From Parvicella sp041583015 (GTDB lineage: Bacteria; Bacteroidota; Bacteroidia; Flavobacteriales_D; Parvicellaceae): a DNA stretch of 15,871 bases. The stretch covers positions 1 to 15,871 of the forward strand of contig JBFHGR010000085.1 in the NCBI GenBank assembly GCA_041583015.1, given 5' to 3'. The notes under the pieces were generated by a model. It searched no databases. It saw only the letters and a list, made by a program, of their open reading frames with translations, and had not been told where the DNA came from. Both the position numbers and the translations under genes were made by a program. Positions 15,716-15,871 of the stretch are shown here, piece after piece. The number at the start of each line of letters is the position of its first letter. Positions within the stretch are counted from its first letter, which is position 1.

Positions 15716-15781
15716 CTGACATAAATCATGACAGTACTTGACACTTCTCATACCCAGAGAATTATCAAACCCGTCTCTTTG
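15716..15781 (+). promoter_or_regulatory. Tandem Crp/Fnr-box promoter before ccoS
   Basis: Distal box CTGAC-ATAA-ATCAT (15716-15729), proximal box TTGAC-ACTT-CTCAT (15738-15751) and a -7 element TCTCTTTG (15774-15781, 7 of 8 to TAnnTTTG) are seen. Centre spacing is 22 bp, and the proximal centre is 36.5 nt from the final G, as at 8681 and 12478. The ccoS ATG is 23 nt after it. It implies that ccoS, and probably the oxidase genes beyond the edge, have their own promoter although they follow ccoI on the same strand. Confidence 0.75.
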
Positions 15782-15804
15782 TAGATAGTTAAATTCATAT
15801 AGTT

Positions 15805-15871
15805 ATGACAATGATTTTCATGCTCTCAGCCATTAGTTTGATCCTCGCAATAGGATTTCTTTCGGCTTTTA
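15805..15871 (+). CDS. ccoS: cbb3-type oxidase assembly protein CcoS, partial
   Basis: Only 22 codons are inside the window: MTMIFMLSAISLILAIGFLS followed by AF. This is a single hydrophobic helix with the layout of CcoS (FixS), a tiny membrane protein of about 50-70 residues required for cofactor insertion into cbb3 oxidase. Position straight after ccoI supports the call, since ccoI-ccoS-ccoNOP order is common in Bacteroidota. An in-frame ATG at 15811 is an alternative start. Confidence 0.78.
   Translation, partial: MTMIFMLSAISLILAIGFLSAF

Noticed and set aside
15715..15735. 21-bp imperfect palindrome ACTGACATAAATCATGACAGT, 8 of 10 base pairs symmetric
   Set aside because: Its centre does not fit the spacing seen at the other two promoters, whereas the overlapping CTGAC-ATAA-ATCAT box does. 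I treat the palindrome as coincidental or secondary.

Overview
The window looks like chromosomal DNA of a marine or aquatic Bacteroidota, most likely Flavobacteriales. The evidence is low GC, a type IX secretion (T9SS) cargo with a type B C-terminal domain next to a PorP/SprF protein, promoters of the Bacteroidota TAnnTTTG type, and a cbb3-oxidase maturation locus arranged as in flavobacteria. No insertion sequence, phage gene, CRISPR array, tRNA or rRNA was seen.

Layout. (1) 1-1577, minus: 5' part of a secreted repeat protein cut by the window edge. It has a signal peptide, a carboxypeptidase-regulatory-like domain, TPR-like helical repeats and an almost perfect 210-bp (70-residue) repeat. 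(2) 1813-2940, plus: an FAD-dependent DAO-family oxidoreductase. (3) 3027-6606, plus: a two-gene unit of a large secreted CotH-kinase-like protein with a T9SS type B sorting domain and a PorP/SprF outer-membrane protein. (4) 6608-8213, minus: two overlapping membrane-protein genes. The upstream one resembles a voltage-sensor domain without a pore. (5) 8214-8763: a gene-free stretch with a candidate small RNA ending in a strong intrinsic terminator, followed by a regulated promoter. (6) 8764-9848, plus: a three-gene operon of a TerB-like protein, a small membrane protein and a small uncharacterised protein. (7) 9878-12442, minus: a PAS histidine kinase and a receiver domain fused to a Crp/Fnr regulator. 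(8) 12566-15871, plus, divergent from the kinase: a tandem universal stress protein, a CcoI/FixI-type copper P-type ATPase, and the first codons of ccoS.

The main result is a shared promoter architecture. In front of the TerB-like operon, the usp-ccoI unit and ccoS there are two Crp/Fnr-type boxes (TGAY-N4 cores) whose centres are exactly 22 bp apart. The centre of the proximal box is in each case exactly 36.5 nt from the last base of a TTTG (-7) element. That matches a class II activator position near -41. The locus itself encodes a plausible activator, the receiver-Crp fusion, whose recognition helix keeps the Glu and Arg that read the TGA core. I infer a compact low-oxygen (or redox) circuit, analogous to FixL-FixJ-FixK with FixJ and FixK joined in one protein. 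It would drive copper loading and assembly of cbb3 oxidase, a stress protein, and an uncharacterised TerB-like operon not usually counted in this regulon.
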